DNA from: Rutpela maculata
Taxonomy: Eukaryota; Arthropoda; Insecta; Coleoptera; Cerambycidae
Assembly (NCBI GenBank): GCA_936432065.2
Contig: OW386290.2
Location: forward strand, 145,463,677 to 145,527,676
Direction: 5' to 3'
Length of the DNA: 64,000 nt
Below, piece by piece: positions 23,935-35,300 of the stretch (positions are counted from its first letter, which is position 1; every line of letters begins with the position of its first letter). The notes under the pieces were generated by a model. It was not told the origin of the DNA. It did not search any database and saw only the letters and a program-made list of their open reading frames with translations. Made by a program: the position numbers and the translations under genes.

Positions 23935-23950
23935 GTATATATAAGGGCTC
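23935..23950 (+). promoter_or_regulatory. Possible divergent TATA box
   Basis: AGTATATATAAGGGCTC is a good TATA match on the plus strand 280 bp upstream of the cuticular ATG. No coding exon follows; the fold-back element at 24075 begins about 130 bp downstream. It could be a lost divergent partner gene, or chance in AT-rich DNA. Confidence 0.25.
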
Positions 23951-24074
23951 ACAGTACCTTTAGAAAATACACCGATTCTTCAATATCTCTTCATAGAGCA
24001 AGAGTTTATTGAATTTGCTTCTAACGTTTTTATTAAATAACTACTATTTGGGAAAAATACAATTTTTATATATA

Positions 24075-25664
24075 GTACAGTACCTAGAGGTAAAAAATAT
24101 AAGTATAAAACTTCGGAATAATGTCATATTGAACGGATTTCGTTCATTTTTGGCAGTATAATAGTAAATACTTCACAGAAAAGTTTCTATATTGTGCGGG
24201 GGCTTGCTAATTTATAGAGGGTGGATGCCACCCCCTCTCAAGGGGTGCCACTTAAAAAATATATATATTTGTTGGAGCTGAAGTACAATCAAATTTTAAG
24301 AAGAAAAGGTTCTATGCAATTTTTCACATAAATTGATAGTTTTTAAGTTATAACGACTTCAAAATTGCAATTTTAGCTTAAAAAAAAGGTATTTCCAAAC
24401 GGATTTCTTCAAGTATCCCGAAAAGTATTACTTTATCGAAAAAATGTTACAGACCAATTATGGAAAGTACAAACTGGGAATTAATTATATTTTGTGTTTA
24501 TTGATGTAGGATTAATAATTTCGGAGATATTTAAATTTAGATTTGGCATCCAAGTGTTCATAAGATAATTATTTAGAGTGAGAGTTAAATATCTCAGAAA
24601 CTGTGACACCTACGTCAAGGATGCTAATAGGTAGAATAATAGGTTATTAATTAAGCTTTCAACTATTTTTTTATTTGTTTTTGTAGCATAAAAAACAAAG
24701 TTATGATCGAAGAAATGTGTATCTACACATTTTTTTAATAACAACGTCGCCATTTTGTTACTGTAATTAGCCAGTAATTAAAAAAAAGGAATTTCAAAAC
24801 TATTTCTCATTAATATATAGCATGACGTAGATGCTCAAATTTTTTGGTTTGTCTACAGCACTTGCTTTAGAAAAAAATACAGTTTAAGCTATAAAGGTAT
24901 TTTCGATAAAACGTAATTTTTTTTCTTTTTCCAAATACCTCAATAAATATTAGTTTTATTGAAAAATAGGTAGAGACCAAAAAAAGCTCATAAACCGATA
25001 ATAAATTTCGCTTGTTTATTTATTTACATAGATTTTATAGTTTCGGAGATATGAAAGTTTACAAATGGCGTCCGAACGTTTATAAGACGAAAAATGCAGT
25101 TTAAATGTTAAATATCTCAGAAATTGTGACTCCTACGTCACGCATGCTAAGAAATGAAATTGAAGACAATTAATTGCGCTTTCAAATTATTTTTTACTCG
25201 TTCCTAATAGAAATAAAGAAGTTATGACGGAAAAATGTGCGTATTTATATTTTTTTATATAAAAAGGTCGCCATTTTGTTACTCTAATTAGCCAGTTAAA
25301 AAAATTATCTCAAATACAGTTTTTCGTTAACATGTAGCATTACCTAGATGCTCATTTTTTTTTTGCTCATTTAAAGCACTTGCTTTAGAAAAAAATGCAT
25401 TTTAAACTTTAAAGGTAATTTTGAAACACCTGGATACCAAATATAAACTTAAATATCTCCGAAATTATTAATCCTACATCAATAAACAAAAAATATAAAT
25501 AATTCCCAGTTTGTACTTTCTGTAATTGGTTCTGTAACATTTTTTCGGTAAAGTAATACTTTTCGAGCTACTTGACGAAAGCCGTTTGGAAATACCTTTT
25601 TTTTTGAGCTAAAATCGCAATTTTGAAGTCGTTATAACTTAAAAACTATCAATTTATATGAAAA
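24075..25664. repeat. Giant fold-back element, copy 1 (one arm shortened)
   Basis: The left tip GTACAGTACCTAGAGGTAAAA is followed by AATGTCATATTGAACGGATT and a CACCCCCTCTCAAGGGGTG block; the interior then runs backward, so that AATATCTCCGAAATTATTAATC near 25455 mirrors GATTAATAATTTCGGAGATAT near 24510. The right arm ends at TATGAAAA and passes directly into module D, without the outer tip seen in the copy at 36912-38714. No protein is encoded. Confidence 0.85.
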
Positions 25665-26290
25665 AAACCGCTGCCCAAGGAATCACTACTTCCACATCCA
25701 GATTCTCTATCCAAGTCATTCACAACGAAAAAACTTTGTATGTGAAAATAATTGTTTATGGAACTTTAATAATATAATATTTGAAATCTTCTATCCCAAA
25801 AACCCATAAAACGATACCCCACATCGGTAGTGGGGTGGGGGTGGTGATAGGGGGGTGGTAGTGGAGGGTGGATGAAGTAAAAAATATTTTGAGGTTTCTG
25901 GTTTCTGTACATACACTAAATCACATTTTTTTTTCATCCCCTTTAATAAGGGGGTAGGGGTGGTAATGCCAAATTATTTTTTTTGTGACCTTAGCTTCTC
26001 TTGTATATACTAAATACCAATTTCGTGGACTCTTACCTGCTTCATTTACCCATTTACCCCAAATTTACCCCAATTTACACCCCAACCCTTCGACGGAACA
26101 AGATGAAAAAATAATCTAGTTCTAGATCTCGTTAAAGTACATATGTGTACCAAATTTCAAGTCAATATCTTAAACGGTTCCAGAGTAAACGTGCGCACAA
26201 AAAAAAGTTACAGACAGACAGACATTTTTTTTCGTTCAAACTTAAAATCTCGACGTTTCATGACATTTTAAGCCTATTTGGACAATAAAA
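25665..26290 (+). repeat. Dispersed module D, copy 2
   Basis: Very similar to 10121-10805: CCGCTGCCCAAGGAATCACT, TTCCACATCCAG, the GGGGTGGGGG block, AAGTACATATGTGTACCAAA and CGACGTTTCATGACAT in the same order. It directly continues the shortened right arm of the giant fold-back, as though the fold-back were inserted in a larger element containing D. Confidence 0.8.
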
Positions 26291-27180
26291 ATTTGTAAAA
26301 ATTTCGATAGAAAATGGTCTTTATTTTTTATATCTTTGTTTTATTGAGCCGTTTTAGAGGTCTAGCCAAACATGTGTCGTTGTTGGAAGGCTCCTCACCT
26401 TTTTTTTTTGCTGTGGGGCCTTAAAAAAAAGAAAATAGCAAAAAGCAAATGGAGGGTCTTATGCAAAATTTTATACTCTATCGAATGGCGCCAAGATCAT
26501 TCCTCTAGCTCCTACCATTTTTGAGAAAAAAAAATATACGTATATATAGGCAGATACAGGTAGCCCCTTTGAGGGGGGGCAGGGGGAGCAGGCATGATTT
26601 CTCGAGGTGGGTCTGTTCGAAAATGTACTTATTTTGACTAGTTCTATTCATGGTTAAAAGGATTTGCTATTACTCAAAAGTGGAAATGTCAAAACACCTA
26701 AGTCACTAAGAAATAACTAGTTTTTTGATTACAATTACCTTTTGAGCAGGACATTTTTTGACGGCTTTAATTTTGAAACATCAGTATATTATCATTAATT
26801 TTATATCAAATTCAGCTTGTAACAACGAAACCCCCAAAGAACTTATTTTTATGCGTATATCTGGGCACCGAGCACTCTACTTTATGATTGGTCGTAAAAA
26901 AATAGTGTATGCAATTCACATTTAATGGCTTTTAAGATACTCGCATTCATTATGACATTCGCCTACGGCTTATGTCATAATTCCCATGCTCGTATCTTAA
27001 TAGCCATGGTCGTTGCATAATATACTATTATACCCATTTGAAAAAGTTAAATGTGATGGGTAACTAAGAAAAAAATTTCTCATTTTCAGTGACCCTAATT
27101 GTGCATTAGGCAGATGATATTACTGATTTTGGCCACGATTTTTTCCTATCTTTATATGGATTCAAAAACACGCAAAATTT
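26291..27180. other. Intergenic, no gene seen
   Basis: AT-rich with homopolymer runs and a TATACGTATATATA patch near 26535. Wording around 27060-27130 suggests degraded repeat DNA. No coding support. Confidence 0.4.
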
Positions 27181-27224
27181 TGACGTCACCAGATATACTT
27201 AATGACAGTTGCAAAGCAAAAGGT

Positions 27225-27565
27225 GCAATGAAAGTTCAAGTTAGCTACTCTACCTCGAACAAAAGCAGCAGCTAGGGAACACTCACTGACAGTGTACCAC
27301 CAAGTGCAGCAGTGGTATAGTTTCAAGAAAGACCCACTGAAATGGGGCTGGAAGAAGGTTCAGTGGACATCTGCCCCCATTAACATCTCTTGCTGCTGTT
27401 CCAGAACAGTTGCAGCGCCTAATCTCCTGTTCATGCACAGGAGAGCGTCTAAGCAATTGTGAGTGCCGAAGAAGTGCCCCTCGGTGCTCAACCATGTGCA
27501 CCAACTGCGCTGGATATGGATGCAGTAATACAGAGGTATCCATTGATTCTGAAGAGGATTTTAGT
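27225..27565 (+). pseudogene. C-terminal piece of a transposon-associated CXC-domain gene, frameshifted
   Basis: One frame reads LPRTKAAAREHSLTVYHQVQ then DPLKWGWKKVQW. After a one-base shift in the run of five C near 27375 the next frame reads LISCSCTGERLSNCECRRSA and PRCSTMCTNCAGYGCSN, ending in an acidic tail and TGA. The Cys spacing is that of a CXC (tesmin/TSO1-like) motif. The block order (helical HS..VYHQVQ.W, then W-G-W, then CXC) matches a multi-copy protein family found with transposons in insects and other animals; its function is unknown. The upstream half of the same kind of protein lies inverted at 30110-30760. Confidence 0.65.
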
Positions 27566-27659
27566 GTTTCCAGATGAAGAGGACGTGCAGGAACCTTTTG
27601 AAATGGATTCAGATACTGATGAGAGTGATGAAGAAGAGAAGTGATAATAATCTTTGTGC

Positions 27660-29040
27660 TTAATACATTAATGGTAATAGTTTTCACTTCAGATTTTTCT
27701 GTCTAGCTATGTAGATTTATCTGTTTCACTTACTTGTTTTATGCATATAGTTATATATCAAGTCAAATTATTACTTATTTCATGAAAATGATCTTGCTTT
27801 GCTCTCATTGAATCCATCTCCCCTCTACAATTCAAAAACAAACAATATTATCAATTTTTGATAATTTCAACAACTATTCTACAATTTGCAATGGAAGAAA
27901 AAAATTACCAAAATCTCCCCCTCTATATCTTGGAAACTATTGGGCGTAGCAAAAATATGTATTAGGCCATTTTTGTAGGAAATTTAACGTACTTTAATTT
28001 TTGTATAGGGTAATGTAATCTCTACGTTGGATGGTTTCCGAGATATTTGCGAAAAACTGAAAAAACACCAAACACCTTCCCCCTCCCCCTCTCCCAAACC
28101 CAACAGTATGGCTGCGGAGACTTTTTACCACATTTAGAGCAAAGGGTAATAAACAATTTGTGACATACAAAACATTTTTTCTTTATTTCCGGGTTTGGAG
28201 CTAATTTTACTGTACTATTATGTAATAAGCTTCAATTAACTGGGCGACGACAGTGAAATTTCATTTCATAATTTTTAGCTATCTTGCTTGAAGGCGGGTC
28301 AATATGTGTTTTCATTTTTTTTTTTTTAATTTAAGCCTAACATCAAAAATATCGAATAATGAACAAAATAGTTATGTCTAATTCAGTGGTGAAATTCTTT
28401 TGTTCCCCTGCGTATCTTGCAAATAATAAATCATATTCATATAGGAGATTCTGGTTAACTATAATGTATACGTTTGTTTGTTTAAATAATAATTGTCATC
28501 GAGATAAATTATATCAATTGCGACTTATTCGGAGAGACTTACACATTATCATGTACAACCGGATTTGCTACGTGTTGTTAACGACCCAAACTACATAAAT
28601 GACAATATAGAATATGTAATGGTACCGATGACATTTAAGAGAACTTGATGCAAAAGAAAGAAATTTGGATCAAGGGTTTCGAGATTCGGTGCAATGGAAC
28701 TCGGTGTTGCATTTTTTAACTTATCGATCCCTAGTTTTCTCTTTTTATCATCGCTTCACCGCGACTGAGTAAATTCTGCGGTACTCGACTTTACAACTTT
28801 GCATATTATTAATTATTATTCTTAAATGGTTGTTACAGTGTCTTAAGGTGTCACGCTAACCAGCATACTGAGTGGAGTCAGGGGCGTCGACTGGGTCAAG
28901 TCAAGAGCAACAGCAACTTAACATTTGGATGTCTTCAAGTCAAGGTATATTTTAAACCGGCTTAATACTAGGGGAACGAGCGACACTTTTAGTTGCTATA
29001 TTTGTTTAAACTCTTTTATTTATTTTTTTATTTTTTTTTT
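27660..29040. other. Intergenic, no gene seen
   Basis: Includes low-complexity CCTTCCCCCTCCCCCTCTCCC-type sequence near 28075 and a CAGGGGCGTCGACTGGGTCAAG word near 28879 that resembles a hAT end without a detectable partner. No protein-like frame. Confidence 0.35.
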
Positions 29041-29082
29041 TTCGGTAATATAAACAAAACACTTTTACATCCGTTATTAATG

Positions 29083-29170
29083 ACAACGCACAGCCGTCTA
29101 AAAAGTCAAACTTTAATGTCATGAAATGAGTTAAGAAATGTCATGTTTTTCTGACGTTTGAAGAAAAACA
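29083..29170. repeat. Dispersed repeat, second copy of 1195-1285
   Basis: Shares GACAACGCACAG, AAGTCAAACTTTAATGTCAT, GAAATGAGTTAA and TTTTTCTGACGTTTGAAGAA with the copy at 1195-1285. It lies just before the mariner-like relic and could be that element's terminal region. Confidence 0.7.
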
Positions 29171-29179
29171 TTTTTTTCC

Positions 29180-29750
29180 ATTTTTCCATTTAGTGCATCA
29201 TTTGGGACAAAGAACGTAGATTAGATTTTTTTGCGCAATTTTCCACTCTCTTAGAAGAAAATCCAATTTTTTTTGATAAAATTATGCGCAGTGATGAAAT
29301 TTGATTCCACAACAATGGACTAATCATAAGACATAATTGTCGTTACTGGTCTCAAGAGAATCCTAGGTGGATGAGACAAACCAGATTCCAGAACCGTTTT
29401 GGAGTAAATATTTGGCATGGTATTGTTAATGGTTACATTGTTGGCCCATACCTTTACCATGACAATTTAACCGGTGAAAGATATTTACAATTTTTGCGAA
29501 ATGATTTGCAAATACTACTGAAGAATTTGCTCGTTCAGTTGGATACCATGAAGTTTCATCAGGATGGAGCAGGCCCACATATCATCACAATTATTTAAAT
29601 CAAACATACCCAGGCAGATGGAGTACTTAGGTGGCCCGCTCGGTCTCCTGACGCTACTTCATTAGATTTTTATTTATGGTGATTTTTAAAAAGTGAAATT
29701 TACAAAGAACCAATAAAAGACATGGCCGATCTTTATAAGGTAATAGGCTT
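29180..29750 (+). pseudogene. Tc1/mariner-superfamily transposase relic
   Basis: Conceptual frames read FFDKIMRSDE, then CRYWSQENPRWMR, NRFGVNIWHGIVNGYIVGPY, FHQDGAGPHI, and in a shifted frame ARSPDATSLDFYLW. That is the DDE catalytic half of an IS630/Tc1/mariner transposase: the second acid is in QDGA and the last in SPDATSLDF. Stops near 29308 and 29596 and a frameshift show it is dead. The N-terminal DNA-binding half is missing. Confidence 0.8.
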
Positions 29751-30109
29751 ATTTAACTTCCTAGGTATCAACTGAAATGTTCAAGAGATTACAATTAATC
29801 AATATGGACAAACAGTACGTCGGGTACACCAAAGGAAGCTATACTTTTTGATTGGAATGTGCCACTTTCTGTGGTCATAGTTGATACCAAAAGTTAACTT
29901 TTCAGATAGGGAACCACTTGAAAATCCGCATACCAAAATGGCGGTCATTAAAGATGGATGCACTAAATTTTTTTGTATCTCAGCTCCTAATGGCCCGATT
30001 TCAATTTTCTTTTTTTTGTTTGAAAGCTCTTATGAAGAGGATACTATTTTGTCCTTATACATTTATCTCTACACCTTAAGAGTTATGCGCAATTTTCAAA
30101 ACTGAATGA

Positions 30110-30760
30110 AGACAATGCTGCCTTAGTGCCTCTTTTGTTTGGGGCAGACTTTGTAGACTGTGACTTTATGAAGTATAGAAAAGCTCTTCTGTGTCTTAGT
30201 ATTTAAGCAAAATAGTAAACTTCTCCATAACTTGAAAAATCTCCTCAAAAATAGACTGTTGTGGTACGGAGATAGCTTGGAAGGTTTCAGCAGCTTCAGG
30301 ACATGATTTCCACACTTTCCGGGCAATCTGTTTCCCTTTTATTCCAAATGATGACGTTACATCTGATGATCTGATCCAGTGAATGCATGGAATTCTCTCA
30401 ATGCAACAGCTTTATGTTCAACCATACTTTCAAACATGGCATTAATGCTCATGTATCTCTGACCCTTCCCAGCACCAAGAGAATCTACATCTCTTGAAGT
30501 CCCGCAGTTTTGAGAATCTGAAAGAAAGAGATTGCCAAAACAACTACATCAGTATCTACTGTGCAAATAATTATTTTTTTTTGGTACATATTCAACACTG
30601 TCTTTAGCGTGGAGAAAAATCCTGCCGTTTGCTTCTTCCTATTGCCTGCATTGCACTCCATCAATTGAAATTTCATCCGGCCAAGATAAACGAATGATGC
30701 CATCAATATCAGTACTGATGTAAGCCCAATCAAACTTCAAAAATGCATGTGCTCCAAGTA
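30110..30760 (-). pseudogene. Central piece of a transposon-associated gene (EEAD...DTDV...FHAFTG family), degraded
   Basis: The minus strand reads EEANGRIFLHAKDSVEYVPK, then after a slip in a poly-A run IIICTVDTDVVVLAIS, then LGAGKGQRYMSINAMFES, ALREFHAFTGSD, SSFGIKGKQIARKVWKSCPE, and LQSLPQTKEAL. The motif order EEA-R-H, DTDVVVL, FHAFTGCD, SSF-GKGK is that of a multi-copy uncharacterised animal gene family. At least four frame breaks or stops. Its end (LPQTKEAL) overlaps the start of the CXC piece at 27225 (LPRTKAAA), so the two may be halves of one gene separated by an inversion. Confidence 0.7.
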
Positions 30761-30764
30761 ACAT

Positions 30765-31095
30765 GATTGGACCAGTCAAGAGTGTCATCTAAAACAACAT
30801 CAACAATTTTAACACTGCTACCCTTGATTATTAGTGAATTATTTGTTGAGAAAACGATTTGTTGGGTTTTTTCTTCGTTTAATTTAAGATTATTCGAAGA
30901 GAACCAAACACTAGCTTGTTTAATAGAACTAAATCCTCACTTAGGTCAGGAATATTCAAATTAAAATCGATAATGGATGTATTGTCAGCATAAGTGATGC
31001 ATTTTTTGGTGACATAAAGTGAAAAAAATCATTGACGTATAATATAAACAGTAGTGGCCCCAAAACAGAGTCTTGAGGAACCCCTTATAAATTAA
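30765..31095 (-). mobile_element. Non-LTR retrotransposon fragment
   Basis: The minus strand reads GVPQDSVLGPLLFILYVNDF (31085-31026) and, after a frame slip, YADNTSIIDFN (about 30995-30960), the palm motifs of a LINE reverse transcriptase. The active site YADD is YADN. Only about 330 bp remain. Confidence 0.78.
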
Positions 31096-32324
31096 ATACA
31101 ATTGAAGTTACCTTTACAATAACAAATAGCTTCGACATTTCTCAATTTCAATCACATTTTTGTGAACGCAGCAGAGGAAGTCATTCCAATTTTTTGGTAG
31201 CATATTTCCTTGTGTTACTTGGCGACAAAGACAAGTGCCTCTCTTATCTCTCACGGAGAAGTTTTTGAGCAAGTATCCCAATAAATGTGTATTCTGTTTG
31301 CATGGAACCTCTGAGCAACATTCAAAATTTTGTTTTTGAATTCAGTATCACAGTATTCTACAAAAGTTCGTGAAAATTAAAAAATATTTGTTTTTTTTTT
31401 TTAATTGTGCAGAACCCTTAAGATGTGGAAATAAATGTATAGGGACAAAAATGTGTCTTCTTCAAAGAAAAGAAAATTGAAATCGGACCATTAGGAGCTG
31501 AGATACAAAAAAATTTGGTGTTCTACACGGATTTTGAAGTGGCTTCCTATCTAGAAAATTACCTTTTGGCATCAATTATGACCACAGAAAGTGGTACATT
31601 CCAATCAAAAAGTGCAGCTTTTTGACTTTTTTCGCCATATACCCGACGTAATAAAATAGCAACCTTTGGACTCAAATACCTCGAAAACGGTTAGATTTAC
31701 GAATTTTTTTATATAACATAATCTACTTAGAAATGCATTTTCTTTCACATAAACCTCATTTCAAATTTTCTCCCATCGAGATATTTCCTTAGAGCCCAGC
31801 GCCATCTACATACTGATATATTTAAACAAACAATTATATTCAAAGCTGAAGCCCTCTTTATGCTCTACAAACTGGCTTTTACAAAATTAAAATATCTCTA
31901 TTCGTTTAGAAGATATTCGGCCCGAGATTTTTTTTTTTGGACACCTTGTATACCTACCTATTTTCTGTTTCTCGGATTGAGTTGCAAAGATACGCCTATC
32001 AACTGGATTCCTCTAACATTAAGCAAGATGGATTAAACCTGAAAATAACAAAAACCATACGTTTTTTTATTTCAAGTAACGGAAATACTAAACAAGTTCA
32101 AGAACATGCATATTATGTGACCTAAACCTCATGGCCTGGTTATCTTTGAGTGCATATTCTACGGAAGAGTGAAGATGATATCAAAACTTGTACAAGTAAA
32201 GTCTCATTACACCGCGCGCTGAGCTTGATTAGTAAATGCTTTACGTACAAGTATTAAAAGACATAATTACACGCAAAACTCGTTAAATTAGTGCAATTTG
32301 CTCTGGGGCAAATAAGGCGAGGAA
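31096..32324. other. Intergenic DNA before the CUB gene
   Basis: Repeat-derived wording, including TTGGACACCTTGTATACC near 31938, a phrase common at ends of degraded insect elements. Just before the CUB start there is TATTAAAAG (32252-32260) and a weak TTAGTG initiator-like site about 38 bases later; this is only a suggestion of a promoter. Confidence 0.35.
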
Positions 32325-35300
32325 ATGAAGAAAGTGAAAATTTTCAACTTGTGTTTACATCAGCTGTTTTTAATATTTATCCAGTATATTTTGGCGCTAC
32401 CGGCTCTGCAGAATTTGGACATATGGGACGACAGGTTCGGTGGTAAAAGTGATTTTTTTGTGAACGATAGTAACTCAATTAGTCATAGTTCAGTGGATCT
32501 AGGTGGTAATGGCACGAGATTTTCTAGGGGTTCGTATTGCACTGTCATTACAATCTTGCACCAAGTTGAAGGTCGTAACATTGAAATCAATTAATTTATT
32601 AACTAAACTCTTACAAAAATAAATCAAATTCAAAATTGTAAATGTTAAGTTATTGCTAGACAATTTTTTGTACAGTTTTCTTTCGTTTGTTCAATAATTG
32701 TACTAGCGGGAGTATTTGCAGAATAATATATTGTGATTTAGTTTTTGTAAGTATTGCAGTCGAATTATAGTACAGGAAAAGACTGAAAAAAATGACCGTA
32801 ACTAGAAAAAAAATTGTGCAGACTTTAAGCTTTGGTTATAAGTTTAAAATAGGCCAAAGTTCACAAAACAAAGAAGTTTAGGAGTTTTACGCGGGAACCT
32901 ATAGGGGGTAAAAATCGATTTTTCTCTTTTTTCTTGGGAAATGTGGCATTTACAAAAAAATAGTTCAAATAAAAGTTGTTTCTGAAAAAAGTATCTTTAA
33001 TTTGGCGTTTTTAAATTAATTTTATAGCAATAATTAACCGAAATACGGCCATTTTTCGATGGGGGATGGCGGATGGAATTTTTTTCTAAAACAAGTGTTT
33101 TAAAGGGGCGAAATAAATTGAGCACCTAGGTGGTGCTATATATTAACAAAGAACAGTATTTTTGAAGGAAAAATTAATTACTGAGCAATTACAATAACAA
33201 AATGCCGACATTTTGTTAACAAAAATGTGAAAATGCACATTGAATCGTCCATAACTTCTTTATCTTTGTGATCTAGAAACAAACAAAAAATCATTTTAAA
33301 GATTTAATTTTGTTTCTTAGAACTTTTGATGGAAGTGTCAAAGTTTCTAAGATATTCAACATTTTAAACTAAATACTTTATTCTAAAAACGGTTCGATGC
33401 CATTATAATAAATTAAATATCTCCAAAACAATCAACCCTACACAAATATATAAATAAAATAAGTTTATTCTCAGTTTATAAGTTTCATTTTTGATGTCCA
33501 CCATATTTTCTCTTAAACTAATATTTATTGAGATATCTGCAGAGAAACAAGAATGGTACGTTTTTTTCTAAAATCCCTTTACAGTTTAAAATGCAATTTT
33601 TTTTTCTAAAGTAAGCGTAAGCCAATGAAAAAATTTGAACGTCTCTAAGTCACAATAGATATTAACGAAAAACAGTATATGGGAATATATTTTTTAATTA
33701 CTGACTACTTACATTAACAAAATTGCGACGTTTTTTATTAAAAAAAAATGTGAAAAAGTACATTGTCTCTGTCATAACTTCTTTGTTTTCTATGCTATAA
33801 AAATAGAAAAAAAATCATTTGAAAGCCTAATTCTAATTAATAGTTTTACTTCCACATCCAGTGGAAGTATAGTAACGATAAAAAATTTTTTTTAAATTTT
33901 TACTGTTCAAACGAAACGTCGAGATTTTAAATTTGAGCGAAAAAAAATTTTCTGTCTGTCGGTCTGTCTGTAACTTTTTTGTGCGCACGTTTACTCTGGA
34001 ACCGTTTGAGATATTGACTTGAAATTTGGTACACATTTGTAATTTAACGACATCTAGAACTAGATTATATTTTCATCTTGTTCCGTCGAAGGGTTGGGGG
34101 GTAAATTGGAGTAAATTTGGGGTAAATGGGTAAATCAAGCAGGTAAGAGTCCATAAAATTGGTATTTAGTATATACAAGAGAAGCTAAGGTCTCAAAAAA
34201 AAATTTGGCATTAGCCACCCCCATTACCACCCCCACCACATTATTAAAGGGGATGAAAAAAAATTGTGATTTAGTGTGTGTACAAGAACCAGAAACCTCA
34301 AAATATGTTTTTACTTCATCCACCCCCACTACCACCCCCTATAACCACCCCCCACCCCGCTACCGATGTGGTGTATCGTTTTATGGGTTCTCGGGATAGA
34401 GGGATAGAGGATTTCGAATATTATATTATTAAAGTTCCATAAACAATGATTTCCACATACAAAATTTTTTCGTTTTGAGTGACTTGGATAAAAAATCTGT
34501 ATGTGGAAGTAGTGATTCCTTGGGCAGCGGTTTTTCGTTTTGGTTAAGCTTTTAAGTGCCATAGTTTATGAGATATTTAACATTTAAACTAAATACTTCG
34601 TCTTACAAACGTTCGAACGCCACCTTCTAGATCTCCGAAACCATTCACTCTACAAAAATTAGAAAAAAACGAAATTCATCCTTAATTTAGTAGCTTTCTT
34701 AATTGTTTCTAGCATGTTTTTGCTCAATGTAATACCGTTCGGGTTATTTGACGAAAACTTATTTGAAATACCTTTTTTTAAAGCTAACATCCTAAATTTT
34801 CTAGTAGTTACCTTTTCTTCTTAAAATTTAATTCTCTCTCAGCTCCAATGTTTTTTTTTTTAGGTGCCATCCCCTATAAATTAGCAAGCTTTCACATAAT
34901 ATAGAAAATTGTTTTTTTTAATGCATTTACTATTAAGCTGCCAAAGATGAACGAGATCTAATTCATATGACATTATTCTGAAGTTAAAGCCTCTAGTATT
35001 TCGGTTAATTATTATTATAAAATTAAATTTGAAAACACCAAATTAAAGATAATTTGGTCAAAAACAATTTTTATTTAAACTATTTTTTTGTAAATGCCAT
35101 ATTTCCAGAGAAAATAGAGAAAAATTGACTTTTTAATTAAAACTATCCCTTTTCACCCCCTATAGATTCCCGCGGATCCGTAAAACACCTAAACTTTTTT
35201 GTTTCGTGAACTTTGGCCTACTTTGAACCCTATACAAGGTTTAAGGTCTGCACAAATTTTTTTCGAGTTACAGGAAAGTTTTTCGGTACTATTATTTTAT

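Noticed and set aside
27459..27644. 61-codon plus-strand frame with an acidic C-terminus
   Set aside because: The CXC cysteines are read in a neighbouring frame; this frame only shares the acidic tail region by overlap.
27283..27687. 134-codon minus-strand frame
   Set aside because: It is antisense to the frameshifted CXC piece, which has clear family motifs on the plus strand.
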